A stretch of DNA of 64,000 bases from Falsiroseomonas sp051433195. GTDB lineage: Bacteria > Pseudomonadota > Alphaproteobacteria > Acetobacterales > Acetobacteraceae. The notes under the pieces are model-generated. The model ran no database searches, was not told the DNA's origin, and was given only the letters and a program-made list of their open reading frames with translations. Each line of letters opens with the position of its first letter. Positions within the stretch are counted from its first letter, which is position 1. The DNA lies in the NCBI RefSeq assembly GCF_051433195.1, contig NZ_JBHMFT010000002.1:124001-188000 (forward strand). Direction: 5' to 3'. Below, piece by piece: positions 15,173 to 26,859 of this stretch. Position numbers and translations under genes: made by a program.

Positions 15173-15555
15173 TTCTCGACACCTCGGCGCTGATGTCGAT
15201 CGTCCTGGGGGAGGCGGACGCTCCTGCTTTCGTGGCAGCGCTGCAGACCGGCGCGCCGGTGGCCATGTCCGCGGCCTCCTGGCTGGAAGCGGCCATCGTT
15301 GCCGAGAACCGCGCCGGCCTGACGCCGCAGGGTCTCGATGAGGCGCTGGGCTGGATTGCGCCCGAGGTCGTGCCCGTCACGCTGGACCAGGTGCGGCTGG
15401 CGCGGGAGGCGCATCGCCGTTTCGGCCGCGGCCGCCACAAGGCTGCGCTGAACTTCGGCGACTGCTTCGCCTACGCCCTGGCGCGGGAGCGGAACGCGCC
15501 GCTGCTGTTCAAGGGCGATGATTTCTCACAGACCGACGTGAAGGCCGCCCTCTGA
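15169..15555 (+). CDS. vapC: VapC-type PIN-domain ribonuclease toxin
   Basis: A 128-residue PIN-domain toxin. The acidic metal-binding residues are all present: D4 (MILDTSAL), E40 (SWLEAA), D98 (NFGDCFAYALA) and D117 (FKGDDF), so it should be catalytically active. VapC proteins of this group cut tRNAs or rRNA in a Mg-dependent way. Its ATG overlaps the vapB stop, and its TGA overlaps the ATG of glyS (TGATG), so glyS translation is probably coupled to toxin translation. That arrangement is unusual and makes glycyl-tRNA synthetase assembly depend on reading through the toxin gene. Confidence 0.9.
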   Translation: MILDTSALMSIVLGEADAPAFVAALQTGAPVAMSAASWLEAAIVAENRAGLTPQGLDEALGWIAPEVVPVTLDQVRLAREAHRRFGRGRHKAALNFGDCFAYALARERNAPLLFKGDDFSQTDVKAAL

Positions 15556-17696
15556 TGCCCGAGTTCCTGCTGGAACTGTTTTGCGAGGAAATCCCGGCGC
15601 GGATGCAGGCGGGCGGTGCCGAGGCGCTCGCCCGGTCCTTCGCCGCCGCCGCCGCGCCGCTGCTGGACGGCGCGCCGCGCCCCTTCTTCGGCCCGCGCCG
15701 CATCGGCCTGTCCGCGACGCTCCGCGCCGAGGTCACGACCGAGGCGAAGGAGGAACGCGGCCCGCGCACCGCCGCCCCGCCGGCGGCGCTCGATGGCTTC
15801 CTGCGCAAGCACGGCGCCACGCGCGAACAGCTGGAGGAACAGGGCGGCTTCTGGGTGCTGCGCAAACCCGGCGAGACGGTGGCCGCCGCAAGCCTGCTGT
15901 CCGCGGTGCTGCCGGATCTCGTGCAGAAATTCGGCTGGCCGAAATCCATGCGCTGGAGCGGCCCCTTCACCTGGGTCCGCCCCTTGCACCGCATCCTGTG
16001 CCTCCTCGACGGCGCCGTGGTGCCCTTCGCCATCGCGGAGCTGCCGGGCATGCAGAGCGGCAACCTCACCGAGGGCCACCGCATCATGGCCGCCGGCGAC
16101 CGCGTCTTCGCCGTGAAGGGCGTCGGCGACTACGAGGCCGGCCTCCGCGCCCGCTTCGTGGAGCCGGATGCCGGCGCGCGCATGACCCTGATCGAGGACG
16201 GGCTGGCGCGGCTGGCCGCGGCGCAGGGCGTGGCCGTGGTGCCGGATCGCGGGCTGCTGGAGGAGGTGGCCGGGCTGGTCGAATGGCCGGTACCGCTGCT
16301 CGGCCGGATCGACCCTGGCTTCATGGACCTGCCGCCCGAGCTGATGCGCACCACCATGCGCGTGAACCAGCGCTATTTTTCGTTCACGACGCCCGATGGC
16401 AGCGCCGCACCCTTCTTCGGCATCGTCGCCAACATCGTCCCGAGCGATGGCGGCACGGCGCTGGTGGCCGGCAACGAACGGGTTCTGCGGGCGCGGCTTT
16501 CCGATGCGCGCTTCTTCTGGGACCAGGACCGCAGGCAGAGGCTGGAGGCGTTCCTGCCGAAGCTGGACGACGTGGTGTTCCACGCCAAGCTCGGCACCCA
16601 GGGGCAGCGCGTCGCGCGGATCGAAAAGCTGGCGCGCTGGCTGGCGCCGCAGGTCGGCGCCGACCCCGGGATGGCCGCGCGCGCGGCGAGGCTGGCCAAG
16701 GCCGACCTCGCCTCCGGCCTGGTCGGCGAGTTCCCGGAATTGCAGGGCACCATCGGCCGCTACTACGCGCTGGCCCAGGGCGAGGCGCCCGAAGTGGCGG
16801 AGGCGATCGGCACCCAGTACCGGCCGCTCGGCCCGGGCGATGCGGTGCCGGCAGAACCGGTCGCCATCGCCGTGGCGCTGGCGGACAAGCTGGACACGCT
16901 GGCCGGCTTCTTCGCCGTGGATGAACGCCCGACCGGCTCCGGCGACCCCTTCGCGCTGCGCCGCGCCGCGCTCGGCATCCTCCGCATCATCCGGGAGAAC
17001 CGGTTGCGGCTGCGGCTGGGCGATGCGCTGGCCGAAGCCTTCTTCGGTTTCCCGCAGGCGCTCGGCGCCACCGCCAGCCCGGAATTCGGCATGGCGGTGG
17101 CGCAGGAGAAGCTGAAGGACGGCTGGCAGCCGCCGAAGGGTGGCGCCCACCCGCCGATGGTGGCCGCCTTCGCCGCCGGGCTGGTGGACTTCCTGGCCGA
17201 GCGCCTGCGCGTCCAGCTTCGCGCCGAGGGGGCCCGCCACGACCTCGTCGCCGCCGCCTTCGGCCAGGGCGGGGAGGACGACCTGCTGCGCCTGCTCGCC
17301 CGCGCCGAGGCGCTGAAGGCGCTGGTCGAGGGCACCGACGGCCCGAACCTGCTCGCCGCCGCCAAGCGCGCCGCCAACATCCTGCGGATCGAGGACAAGA
17401 AGGACGGCCCCCACGCCGGCCCGGTCGACCCGGCGCTGCTGACGGCGCCGGAGGAGATCGCCCTCGCCGCGGCCCTCGATCAGGCGGAGCCGGCCGTCGC
17501 CGCCGCCCTGGCTTCGGAAAATTTCGCGGCCGCCATGTCGGCGCTCGCCGCGCTGCGCGCGCCGCTCGACGCCTTCTTCGACAAGGTGATCGTGAACGCC
17601 CCCGAGAAAGCCACGCGCGAAAACCGGCTGCGCTTGCTCGCGCGGCTAAGGGGCGCCATGGATACGGTCGCAGACTTTTCCCGGATCGAAGGCTGA
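15555..17696 (+). CDS. glyS: Glycine--tRNA ligase beta subunit
   Basis: A 713-residue beta chain of glycyl-tRNA synthetase, which supplies tRNA recognition. The start MPEFLLELFCEEIPARMQ is the family N-terminus, LTEGHRIMA and the LRRAALGILRII region are conserved, and the C-terminal anticodon-binding domain (FDKVIVNAPEKATRENRLRLL) is intact. The ATG overlaps the vapC stop; no independent strong ribosome-binding site is obvious beyond the purine content of the vapC end. It should form alpha2beta2 with glyQ, although the two genes are separated by vapBC. Confidence 0.97.
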   Translation: MPEFLLELFCEEIPARMQAGGAEALARSFAAAAAPLLDGAPRPFFGPRRIGLSATLRAEVTTEAKEERGPRTAAPPAALDGFLRKHGATREQLEEQGGFWVLRKPGETVAAASLLSAVLPDLVQKFGWPKSMRWSGPFTWVRPLHRILCLLDGAVVPFAIAELPGMQSGNLTEGHRIMAAGDRVFAVKGVGDYEAGLRARFVEPDAGARMTLIEDGLARLAAAQGVAVVPDRGLLEEVAGLVEWPVPLLGRIDPGFMDLPPELMRTTMRVNQRYFSFTTPDGSAAPFFGIVANIVPSDGGTALVAGNERVLRARLSDARFFWDQDRRQRLEAFLPKLDDVVFHAKLGTQGQRVARIEKLARWLAPQVGADPGMAARAARLAKADLASGLVGEFPELQGTIGRYYALAQGEAPEVAEAIGTQYRPLGPGDAVPAEPVAIAVALADKLDTLAGFFAVDERPTGSGDPFALRRAALGILRIIRENRLRLRLGDALAEAFFGFPQALGATASPEFGMAVAQEKLKDGWQPPKGGAHPPMVAAFAAGLVDFLAERLRVQLRAEGARHDLVAAAFGQGGEDDLLRLLARAEALKALVEGTDGPNLLAAAKRAANILRIEDKKDGPHAGPVDPALLTAPEEIALAAALDQAEPAVAAALASENFAAAMSALAALRAPLDAFFDKVIVNAPEKATRENRLRLLARLRGAMDTVADFSRIEG

Positions 17697-17767
17697 GCCA
17701 CGGCGCGAACCAGCCCCGTTACAGCCCGACCCCTTGGCCAAGCCCATATGCAGGAGAACGCCGTCCT

Positions 17768-20440
<2,673 letters not shown>

Positions 20441-20465
20441 GCGTGAGGCGGGCACCCTTCGCCCG

Positions 20466-21716
20466 ATGAATCCCCGCCTCGAATCGGTCGGCAACCGCGT
20501 GGCGCTGGTCGCCACGCTGGCGCTGCCGCTGCTGCTGATCCATGCGCGCGGCGTGGCGGAAGGCGTGCTGGCGGCGCTGGCCGGCGCCTTCCTGCTGCGC
20601 TGCGCCCTGCGGCGGGACTTCGCCCCGTTCCGGGCGCCCTGGTTCCTGGCGGCGCTCGGCTTCTGGGGCTGGCTGCTGCTGTGCACGCTGCTGAACGGCG
20701 CGGCATGGGCGCAGATGCAGGCGGCGCTGGGCTGGGTCCGCATTCCGCTGTCGATCCTGGCCTTCTCCGCCTGGGTTCTGGCCGATGCCGAGGCGCGGCG
20801 CTGGCTGCTGCGCGCCGTCGGGCTCGCCGTCGCCTGGATCGTGCTGGAGGTCTGGCTGCAATTGCTGGCCGGGCGGGGCATCCTTGGCCATCGGCGCTGG
20901 CCGGCGGGCGAATTGCCCGGCCCCTTCACCCGCCCCCGCGCCGGCCCCTTCCTGGTGATCAGCCTGTGGCCGCCGGTGCTGGAGGCGGCGGGGCGCCTGC
21001 TGCGCGGCTCCCTGCCGGCGCGCCTCGCCGCCTGGGCGCTGGTGGCCCTGACACTGGCCACGCTGGTCTTCATCGGCCAGCGGCTGCCGCTGGTCTTCGG
21101 CCTGTTCGGCTTCGGCATCGCCGCCCTGCTGATGCGCGGCCTGCTCGGCCCGGCGCTGCTGGCGGCGGCGATCGGGGCGGGGGCGCTGGCGGCCTCCGCC
21201 GTGGTGGCGCCGGATGCCTTCAACCGCCTGGCGGTGCAGTTCCCGCGCCAGGTCGCCAATTTTCCGGATAGCCACTACGGCCAGATCCTGGCGCGGGGGC
21301 TGGAGATGGCGCGGCAGAACCCGGCCTTCGGCCTCGGCGCCAACGGCTTCCGCCTGAACTGCGCCGACCCGGCCTACCATGCCGGCTGGGCCGCCGGGTC
21401 CGATGGCGGCGGCGCGGGCATGTGCGTGATCCACGCCCACAACCCCTACCTGGAAGCGCTGACCAGCGCCGGCTGGCCCGGCCTGCTGCTGTTCGCCGGC
21501 TTTGCGCTGTTGCTGCTGGCCGCGGTGTTCCGCGGCCTGCGGCGCGGCGGGGCGCCGCTGCGGATCGGGCTGTTCATCGCCACCCTGATCCCGCTCTGGC
21601 CGCTCAGCAGCGGCAGCACGCTGGGTGCGCTGCCGAATGGCGGCATGTGGGTGTTGCTGGCCGGCTGGGGCCTGGCGCTGGCCCGCGCCGAGAAGGCTAC
21701 CCCAGGCAGCGCATGA
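20466..21716 (+). CDS. O-antigen ligase / polymerase family membrane protein
   Basis: A 416-residue polytopic membrane protein with about ten hydrophobic helices. A long periplasmic loop (about residues 255-335, including QVANFPDSHYGQILARGLEMARQNPAFGLGANGF and a conserved HAHNPYLEALTSAGWPGL) is typical of the WzyC/WaaL family. Such proteins ligate or polymerise O-antigen or related glycans at the periplasmic face. No other polysaccharide genes are near, so the substrate cannot be told. The ATG lies 25 bases after ppdK. Its 3' end overlaps the convergent protease gene by 20 bases. Confidence 0.85.
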   Translation: MNPRLESVGNRVALVATLALPLLLIHARGVAEGVLAALAGAFLLRCALRRDFAPFRAPWFLAALGFWGWLLLCTLLNGAAWAQMQAALGWVRIPLSILAFSAWVLADAEARRWLLRAVGLAVAWIVLEVWLQLLAGRGILGHRRWPAGELPGPFTRPRAGPFLVISLWPPVLEAAGRLLRGSLPARLAAWALVALTLATLVFIGQRLPLVFGLFGFGIAALLMRGLLGPALLAAAIGAGALAASAVVAPDAFNRLAVQFPRQVANFPDSHYGQILARGLEMARQNPAFGLGANGFRLNCADPAYHAGWAAGSDGGGAGMCVIHAHNPYLEALTSAGWPGLLLFAGFALLLLAAVFRGLRRGGAPLRIGLFIATLIPLWPLSSGSTLGALPNGGMWVLLAGWGLALARAEKATPGSA

Positions 21717-22557
21717 ACAGCGTGGAGGGGTGGGCGATCTCCCCCACCTCCGCCGCCGTCCGCGCCGGGCCGGTGCCCATCGCCGGCACCACCCCGGCGC
21801 CGCGCAGGAACTCCAGCGCCTCGTTGCCCTTCACCGCGAAGTTTACGTTCTGCGGGATGTCGCCGGTGCGCTGGGCGACGCGGGCGGCGTTGAGCTTGGA
21901 GACGATGACGCCGACCACATGGCCCGCCAGGTCCAGCAACGGCCCGCCGGAATTGCCCGGCTGCACCGGTGCCGAGATCTGGAACTGCCGCTGGTCATCG
22001 GCGAGCCCCGCCAGCGCCGAGACCTCCCCGGTTGTCAGCGTCGGGCCGGAGGACAGCATGCCGGCCAGCGGGAAGCCGTAGGTCACCACGCCCTCCCCGC
22101 GCCGGATGTTCATCTCCCGCCGGAAGGCCAGCGGCGGCCCGGCCTCCGCCGGCACCTCGACCAGCGCCAGGTCGCGCTGGCGGTCGGTGCGCAGCACGCG
22201 GGCGGTCATGTCCGTGCCGTTGGCGGCGCGCACCCGCAGGGCGCGGCAACGATCGACCACATGCGCATTGGTCAGCGCCCGCCCCGGCGCCACGACGAAG
22301 CCGGTGCCGGAGGAGACCATGCGCCCGGTCGCTTCCGGCGAGGGCGCCCCCGGCTTGCCCGGAACCGTGGGCGTCATGGATTGGGGCGCACGGGCCTGCG
22401 GCGCGGCCGGCAGCGCCGGCGGCTTGCTGGTCGGCAGCGGCGGGAAGGCCCGGGCCTGGGGGGCACCACCCGGCTGCGGCTTGCCCTGGCCAAGCGCATC
22501 GCCGCCCGCGAGCAGGGTGAGCAGCAGGGCTGGGATCAGCGCGAGGGGACGTTGCAT
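21697..22557 (-). CDS. Trypsin-like serine protease, exported
   Basis: A 286-residue secreted chymotrypsin-fold protease of the HtrA-like kind without a PDZ domain. An N-terminal signal peptide is followed by a long Pro/Ala-rich linker (about 25-75) and the protease domain. The triad is complete: H99 in TNAHVV, D129 in RQRDLALVEV and S203 in PGNSGGPL. It probably acts in the periplasm on misfolded or regulatory proteins; the missing PDZ domain means no DegP-like cage is predicted. It lies 44 bases downstream of radC in the same direction. Confidence 0.87.
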   Translation of the reverse strand: MQRPLALIPALLLTLLAGGDALGQGKPQPGGAPQARAFPPLPTSKPPALPAAPQARAPQSMTPTVPGKPGAPSPEATGRMVSSGTGFVVAPGRALTNAHVVDRCRALRVRAANGTDMTARVLRTDRQRDLALVEVPAEAGPPLAFRREMNIRRGEGVVTYGFPLAGMLSSGPTLTTGEVSALAGLADDQRQFQISAPVQPGNSGGPLLDLAGHVVGVIVSKLNAARVAQRTGDIPQNVNFAVKGNEALEFLRGAGVVPAMGTGPARTAAEVGEIAHPSTLFMRCLG

Positions 22558-22601
22558 GTTCCGCCAGCATGCCGAGTGCCGGCCCTCGCGGTCAATCGCC
22601 G

Positions 22602-23360
22602 CTACAGCAGGCCTTCGCGCCGGAAGGACAGGTGCCGGCCATTGCCGACGATCAGGTGGTCATGCACCGCGATGCCGAGCACCGCCGCCGCCGCCTTCAC
22701 CTCCTGCGTCATCTCGATATCGGCGCGGGAGGGGGTCGGGTCGCCGGAGGGGTGGTTGTGCACCAGGATCAGCGCGGTCGCCTGCAATTCCAGCGCCCGC
22801 TTCACGACCTCCCGCGGGTAGACCGGCGTGTGGTTCACCGTGCCGCGCGCCTGCGCCTCATCCGCGATCAGGCGGTTCTTGGAATCGAGGAACAGCAGCC
22901 GGAACTGCTCCACCGATTCGCGGGCCAGCGCGGCGGACAGGTAGCCGATCAGCCGGTCCCAGTTGTTCAGCACGGGTTGGTCGCGCACCTCCGCCCGCAA
23001 CATCCGCAGCGCCGCGCCGTGGACGGTCTTCAGCGCCGCGGTGCCGGCCTCCCCCATCCCCTCCACCTGCTGCAGGTCCCGGGCGGGCGCGGCGATGGCA
23101 TTCGCGAAACTGCCGAAGCGGGCGAGCAGGGCGCGGGCGATGGGCTTGGTGTCCCGGCGCGGCAGCGCCTGGAACAGCAGCATCTCCAGCATCTCGTGGT
23201 CGAGCAGGCTGTCCGGGCCAGCCGTCAGCAGCCGGGTGCGCATGCGGGCGCGATGGCCGAGATGGCCCGGCGGCGGAGCCTCGGACATCCCGTTGTCATC
23301 CGCCGGGAACAGCCCGTCGAGCCCGGTACTCGCTTCGGAAAATTGCGGCTTTCGGGCCAT
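22602..23360 (-). CDS. radC: RadC family JAB-domain protein
   Basis: A 252-residue RadC (UPF0758) protein. The N-terminal helix-hairpin-helix region is around FANAIAAPARDLQQVEGMGEAG, and the C-terminal JAB/MPN domain has the zinc motif HNHPSGDPTPSRAD. Despite the name, a role in DNA repair is doubtful; a DNA-processing or deubiquitinase-like fold is all that can be said. The ATG at 23360 gives a 24-residue N-terminal extension; the second ATG at 23288 (MSEAPPPGHLGHR) also fits the family. Confidence 0.92.
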   Translation of the reverse strand: MARKPQFSEASTGLDGLFPADDNGMSEAPPPGHLGHRARMRTRLLTAGPDSLLDHEMLEMLLFQALPRRDTKPIARALLARFGSFANAIAAPARDLQQVEGMGEAGTAALKTVHGAALRMLRAEVRDQPVLNNWDRLIGYLSAALARESVEQFRLLFLDSKNRLIADEAQARGTVNHTPVYPREVVKRALELQATALILVHNHPSGDPTPSRADIEMTQEVKAAAAVLGIAVHDHLIVGNGRHLSFRREGLL

Positions 23361-23421
23361 CCCAACCCCTCGCTCAGCGGCGAAGGGTGCAACGTCCAGG
23401 CGGGATATTCAACCTCTGCGT

Positions 23422-24228
23422 TCAGGCCCCGAAGGGCGGGCGGTGCAGGCCGGCCGGGGAGACGGTGAAGATTTCCGCGCCATCGGCTGTCACGCCGACC
23501 ATGTGCTCGAACTGCGCCGACAGGCTGCGGTCGCGGGTCACGGCGGTCCAGCCATCATCCAGCACCTTCACCTCCGGCCGTCCGGCATTCACCATCGGCT
23601 CCACGGTGAAGAACATGCCGGGCTTCAGCACCGGGCCTTCGCCGGGGCGTCCGAAATGCAGCACGTTCGGCGGTTCGTGGAAGCGCCGGCCGATGCCGTG
23701 GCCGCAGAAATCCCGCACCACGGAAAAGCGGTTGCGCTCGACATAGGACTGGATGGCGTGGCCGATATCCCCGAGCGTCGCGCCCGGCTTGATGGCGGCG
23801 ATGCCGCGCATCATGGATTCGTAGGTCACGTCCATCAGCAGCCGCGCCTTGGTCGATGGCGTGCCGGCGACGTACATCCGGCTGGTGTCGCCGTGCCAGC
23901 CATCGAGGATGACGGTGACGTCGATATTCACGATGTCGCCATCCAGCAGCACCCGGTCGCCCGGGATGCCGTGGCAGACCACGTGGTTGATCGAGGTGCA
24001 GGAGGATTTGGTGTAGCCGCGGTAGCCCAGCGTCGCCGGGATCGCGTCATGCGCCAGCACGAAGTCGTGGATCAGCCGGTCGATCGCCTCGGTGGTGATG
24101 CCCGGCTTCACATGCGGCGTGATCATGTCCAGCGTCTCGGCCGCCAGGCGGCCGGCACGGCGCATGCCCTCGAAATCCGCAGGGGCGTGGAGGGTGATGC
24201 GACGGCTTTCGCCGGCCTGCTGCTCCAT
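23422..24228 (-). CDS. map: Type I methionine aminopeptidase
   Basis: A 268-residue MetAP that removes the initiator methionine from nascent proteins. The metal ligands sit in the family motifs: Asp in IVNIDVTVILDGWHGDTSRM (two Asp), His in GHGIGRRFHEPP, Glu in FTVEPMVN and the C-terminal Glu in AQFEHMVGVT. The length is normal. It lies 61 bases upstream of radC on the same strand and 95 bases downstream of a methyltransferase gene. Confidence 0.96.
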   Translation of the reverse strand: MEQQAGESRRITLHAPADFEGMRRAGRLAAETLDMITPHVKPGITTEAIDRLIHDFVLAHDAIPATLGYRGYTKSSCTSINHVVCHGIPGDRVLLDGDIVNIDVTVILDGWHGDTSRMYVAGTPSTKARLLMDVTYESMMRGIAAIKPGATLGDIGHAIQSYVERNRFSVVRDFCGHGIGRRFHEPPNVLHFGRPGEGPVLKPGMFFTVEPMVNAGRPEVKVLDDGWTAVTRDRSLSAQFEHMVGVTADGAEIFTVSPAGLHRPPFGA

Positions 24229-24323
24229 GATGTGTGGGACCGTCCCGAAAAGATGCTGATATAATGCGCGAAGATGCGCTGCGGTCCCGCCTGATGCAAG
24301 GCATGGCGGGGTTGCGCGGCGGG

Positions 24324-25208
24324 CTACCCGCCCGGTTTTTCGCCCGTTGTCTGCTCGGTGCTGCCGAGCGCATCCGCCAGCCGATGCGTCGCGCTGCCGG
24401 GCCGGGCCGGCTTCTGCTGGCTTTCATGCGGCGCCCAGCCCGTCAGCATCAGCAGCCGCAGGCCGGGCCGGATGCCGTCCTGCCCTTCCGGGAGCGCGGC
24501 GGCTGCCATCGGAAACAGGGCGCGCGGCGGCGTGCGCGGGTCGCGGGCCAGCACCGCATTCGCCTCCCCGGCCGCGCGCAGATCGGCCAGCAGGGCGAAG
24601 GGCGTGCGGTAGGCAAGCCCCACCTCCTCCGCATCCGCCACCGGCAGCGCGAAGCCGGCGCGTTGCAGCAGGCCGGCGGCATCGCGCAACTCCGGGAAGG
24701 GCGAGACACGCGGCGAAAGCCCGCCGCGCAGCGCCGTCTCCGCCTCCGCCAGCGCCTGGCGCAGCGGCTGCAAAGTGCCGAGGCCGGGCAGGGAGGCCAG
24801 GAACAACCCATCCGGCGCCAAGGCCCGGCGGATCTGGATCAGCGCGCCGGGCAGGTCGTTGACCCAGTGCAGCGACAGGCTGGCCACGATCAGGTCGAAG
24901 CTTTCGGGCGCGAAGGGCAGGAACTCCTCATCCGCCGCTACCGCCAGGCCCCCCGCGCGCGCGGCCATGGCCGGCGAGAGGTCGGCCGAGACGACGGAGG
25001 CGATGCCCCGGTCGCGCAGCCTGGGCGCCACCACGCCACGCCCGCCGAGGTCGAGGGCGCGGGAGAACCGGCGCGTCACGTCGTCCAGCCGGTCCAGCAG
25101 CCGGTCGGCGCAATCCTCCAGGATCGGCGCCACCTGGTGCACCGTGCCGGCGGCCCTGTCGCGGCGGCGGCGCAGCAGCGCCCGGTCGAAAACCTGCATC
25201 GCATCCAT
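24324..25208 (-). CDS. SAM-dependent methyltransferase, BioC/NDUFAF5-like
   Basis: A methyltransferase of about 294 residues. The N-terminus MQVFDRALLRRRRDRAA is the signature of the alphaproteobacterial NDUFAF5/BioC-like group, and the SAM motif is in RALDLGGRGVVAPRLRDRG, followed by DLIVASLSLHWVNDLPGAL. The GGRG in motif I is a slight variant of the usual GxGxG. NDUFAF5 acts as an arginine hydroxylase in complex I assembly, and BioC methylates malonyl-ACP; this protein cannot be assigned to either. The ATG at 25208 or 25199 is preferred over upstream codons because the family starts there. Confidence 0.8.
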   Translation of the reverse strand: MDAMQVFDRALLRRRRDRAAGTVHQVAPILEDCADRLLDRLDDVTRRFSRALDLGGRGVVAPRLRDRGIASVVSADLSPAMAARAGGLAVAADEEFLPFAPESFDLIVASLSLHWVNDLPGALIQIRRALAPDGLFLASLPGLGTLQPLRQALAEAETALRGGLSPRVSPFPELRDAAGLLQRAGFALPVADAEEVGLAYRTPFALLADLRAAGEANAVLARDPRTPPRALFPMAAAALPEGQDGIRPGLRLLMLTGWAPHESQQKPARPGSATHRLADALGSTEQTTGEKPGG

Positions 25209-25293
25209 CCGGCGGCAGATGCGCCCGCTTCGCCCGGCGGACAAGGCGGGCTAGGCTTCGGGCCAGGCTTTCTGGGACTTTGGGGAGGGACGC

Positions 25294-26859
25294 ATGGTCG
25301 CACCGTCGACGCTGAAGGCCTGGCTGCGCGACGGCGCGGAGCTCGCCATCCTCGATGCACGGGAGGAGGGCGAGTTCGGCGCCTCCCACCTGTTCTGGGC
25401 GGTGCCCTGCCCGCTGTCCCAGGCCGAGTTCCGCGCCCCCCTGCTGCTGCCGCGCCGCGACGTGCGGGTGGTCTGCACCGATGGCGGGGAGGGGCTCGCC
25501 GCGCGCCTCGCCGCAGTGCTGGCGACGCTCGGCTGCACCGACGTGCAGGTGCTGGAGGGTGGCACGCCGGCTTGGCAGGCGGCGGGGTATGAGCTGTTCT
25601 CCGGCGTCAACGTGCCCTCCAAGGCCTTCGGCGAATGGGTCGAGCATCACTACGAGACGCCCTCCGTCGATGCGGCGGAACTGGCGGCGATGCAGGCCGC
25701 GGGGGCGGATCTGCTGGTGGTGGACAGCCGGCCGATGGCGGAATTCCACGCCATGTCGATCCCCGGCGGGATCAACGTGCCGGGCGCGGAACTCGCCTAC
25801 CGCGTGCCGGGGATGCTGGCGCGGCCCGGGACCACCGTGGTGGTGAACTGCGCCGGCCGCACGCGGTCGATCCTCGGGGCCGAGAGCCTGCGGCGGGCCG
25901 GGCTGCCGAACCGGGTGGTGGCGCTGCGCAACGGCACCATGGGGTGGGAACTCGCCGGCTTCCGCTGCAGCCGCGGCCGCAACGAGAGTTTCGCGCCGGG
26001 CATCCCCGCCGATGCCGCCGAGACGTTTTCCCGCGCGGAAAGCTTCGCCGGGGCGGCGGGCGCGGGGCGGATCGACCGGGCCGGGCTGGCGGCGCTGCGG
26101 GCGGAGCCTGGCCGCACCACCTACCTGCTCGACGTGCGCGACCCGACGGAGTTCGCCACCGGCCACCTGCCCGGCGCCATCAACGCGCCCGGCGGCCAGC
26201 TGGTGCAGGCGACGGACAATTGGGTGGCGGTGCGCGGCGCCCGGATCGTGCTGGTGGACGATACCGGCACCCGAAGCGCGATGACCGCCGGCTGGCTGCG
26301 CCAGCTTGGCGGCTGGGAGGTGTCCTGCCTGAGGATGGACAGCCACGAGGCGCTGGAAACCGGGCCCGTTCTGCCCCGCCTGCCCGACGCGCTGCGCCCC
26401 GCCGTCCCGCGCATCGCCCCCGATGCGGTGCGGGGCGGGGAGGTGGCGGTGGTGGACCTCGCCCGGTCCCTGGCCTTCCGGGCCGGGCACATCCCCGGCG
26501 CGGTATGGGGCGTGCGGACGCGGCTGGATGCGGTCGCGGCGCGCCTGCCGCCCGGCCGCCCGGTGGCGGTCGCGGCACCCTCCGACGACCTGGCGGCGCT
26601 CGGCGCGGCGGACCTGCGCGGCCTCGGCATCGCCGATGTGGCGGTGCTGGAAGGTGGCACCGCGGCCTGGAAGGCGGCCGGCTTCCCGCTGGAGGCCGAT
26701 CGCACCGACCCACCCGACGCTGCCTGCATCGACGCCTACCTGCGTCCCTACGACCGCAACAGCGGGGTGGAGGAGGCGATGCGCGCCTACCTGGCCTGGG
26801 AGATCGACCTGGTGCACGCCGTGGAACGCGACGGCGATGCCCCCTTCGGCGCCTGGTAG
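25294..26859 (+). CDS. Four-domain rhodanese-like protein
   Basis: A 521-residue protein of four tandem rhodanese domains (roughly 1-110, 125-230, 255-370 and 380-470). Domain 1 has C61 in VVCTDGG and domain 2 has C186 in the active loop CAGRTRS. In domain 3 the loop reads DDTGTRS, with D322 replacing the catalytic Cys, and domain 4 has no Cys in the loop (AAPSDDL). So two domains could transfer sulfane sulfur and two look structural. The C-terminal 50 residues (YDRNSGVEEAMRAYLAWEIDLV) are outside the repeats. It lies between the methyltransferase gene and comF and overlaps comF by 23 bases. The physiological acceptor is unknown. Confidence 0.88.
   Translation: MVAPSTLKAWLRDGAELAILDAREEGEFGASHLFWAVPCPLSQAEFRAPLLLPRRDVRVVCTDGGEGLAARLAAVLATLGCTDVQVLEGGTPAWQAAGYELFSGVNVPSKAFGEWVEHHYETPSVDAAELAAMQAAGADLLVVDSRPMAEFHAMSIPGGINVPGAELAYRVPGMLARPGTTVVVNCAGRTRSILGAESLRRAGLPNRVVALRNGTMGWELAGFRCSRGRNESFAPGIPADAAETFSRAESFAGAAGAGRIDRAGLAALRAEPGRTTYLLDVRDPTEFATGHLPGAINAPGGQLVQATDNWVAVRGARIVLVDDTGTRSAMTAGWLRQLGGWEVSCLRMDSHEALETGPVLPRLPDALRPAVPRIAPDAVRGGEVAVVDLARSLAFRAGHIPGAVWGVRTRLDAVAARLPPGRPVAVAAPSDDLAALGAADLRGLGIADVAVLEGGTAAWKAAGFPLEADRTDPPDAACIDAYLRPYDRNSGVEEAMRAYLAWEIDLVHAVERDGDAPFGAW

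Noticed and set aside
24260..24265. Perfect TATAAT on the plus strand upstream of map
   Set aside because: No -35 match at a proper distance and no plus-strand gene follows; both flanking genes run on the minus strand.
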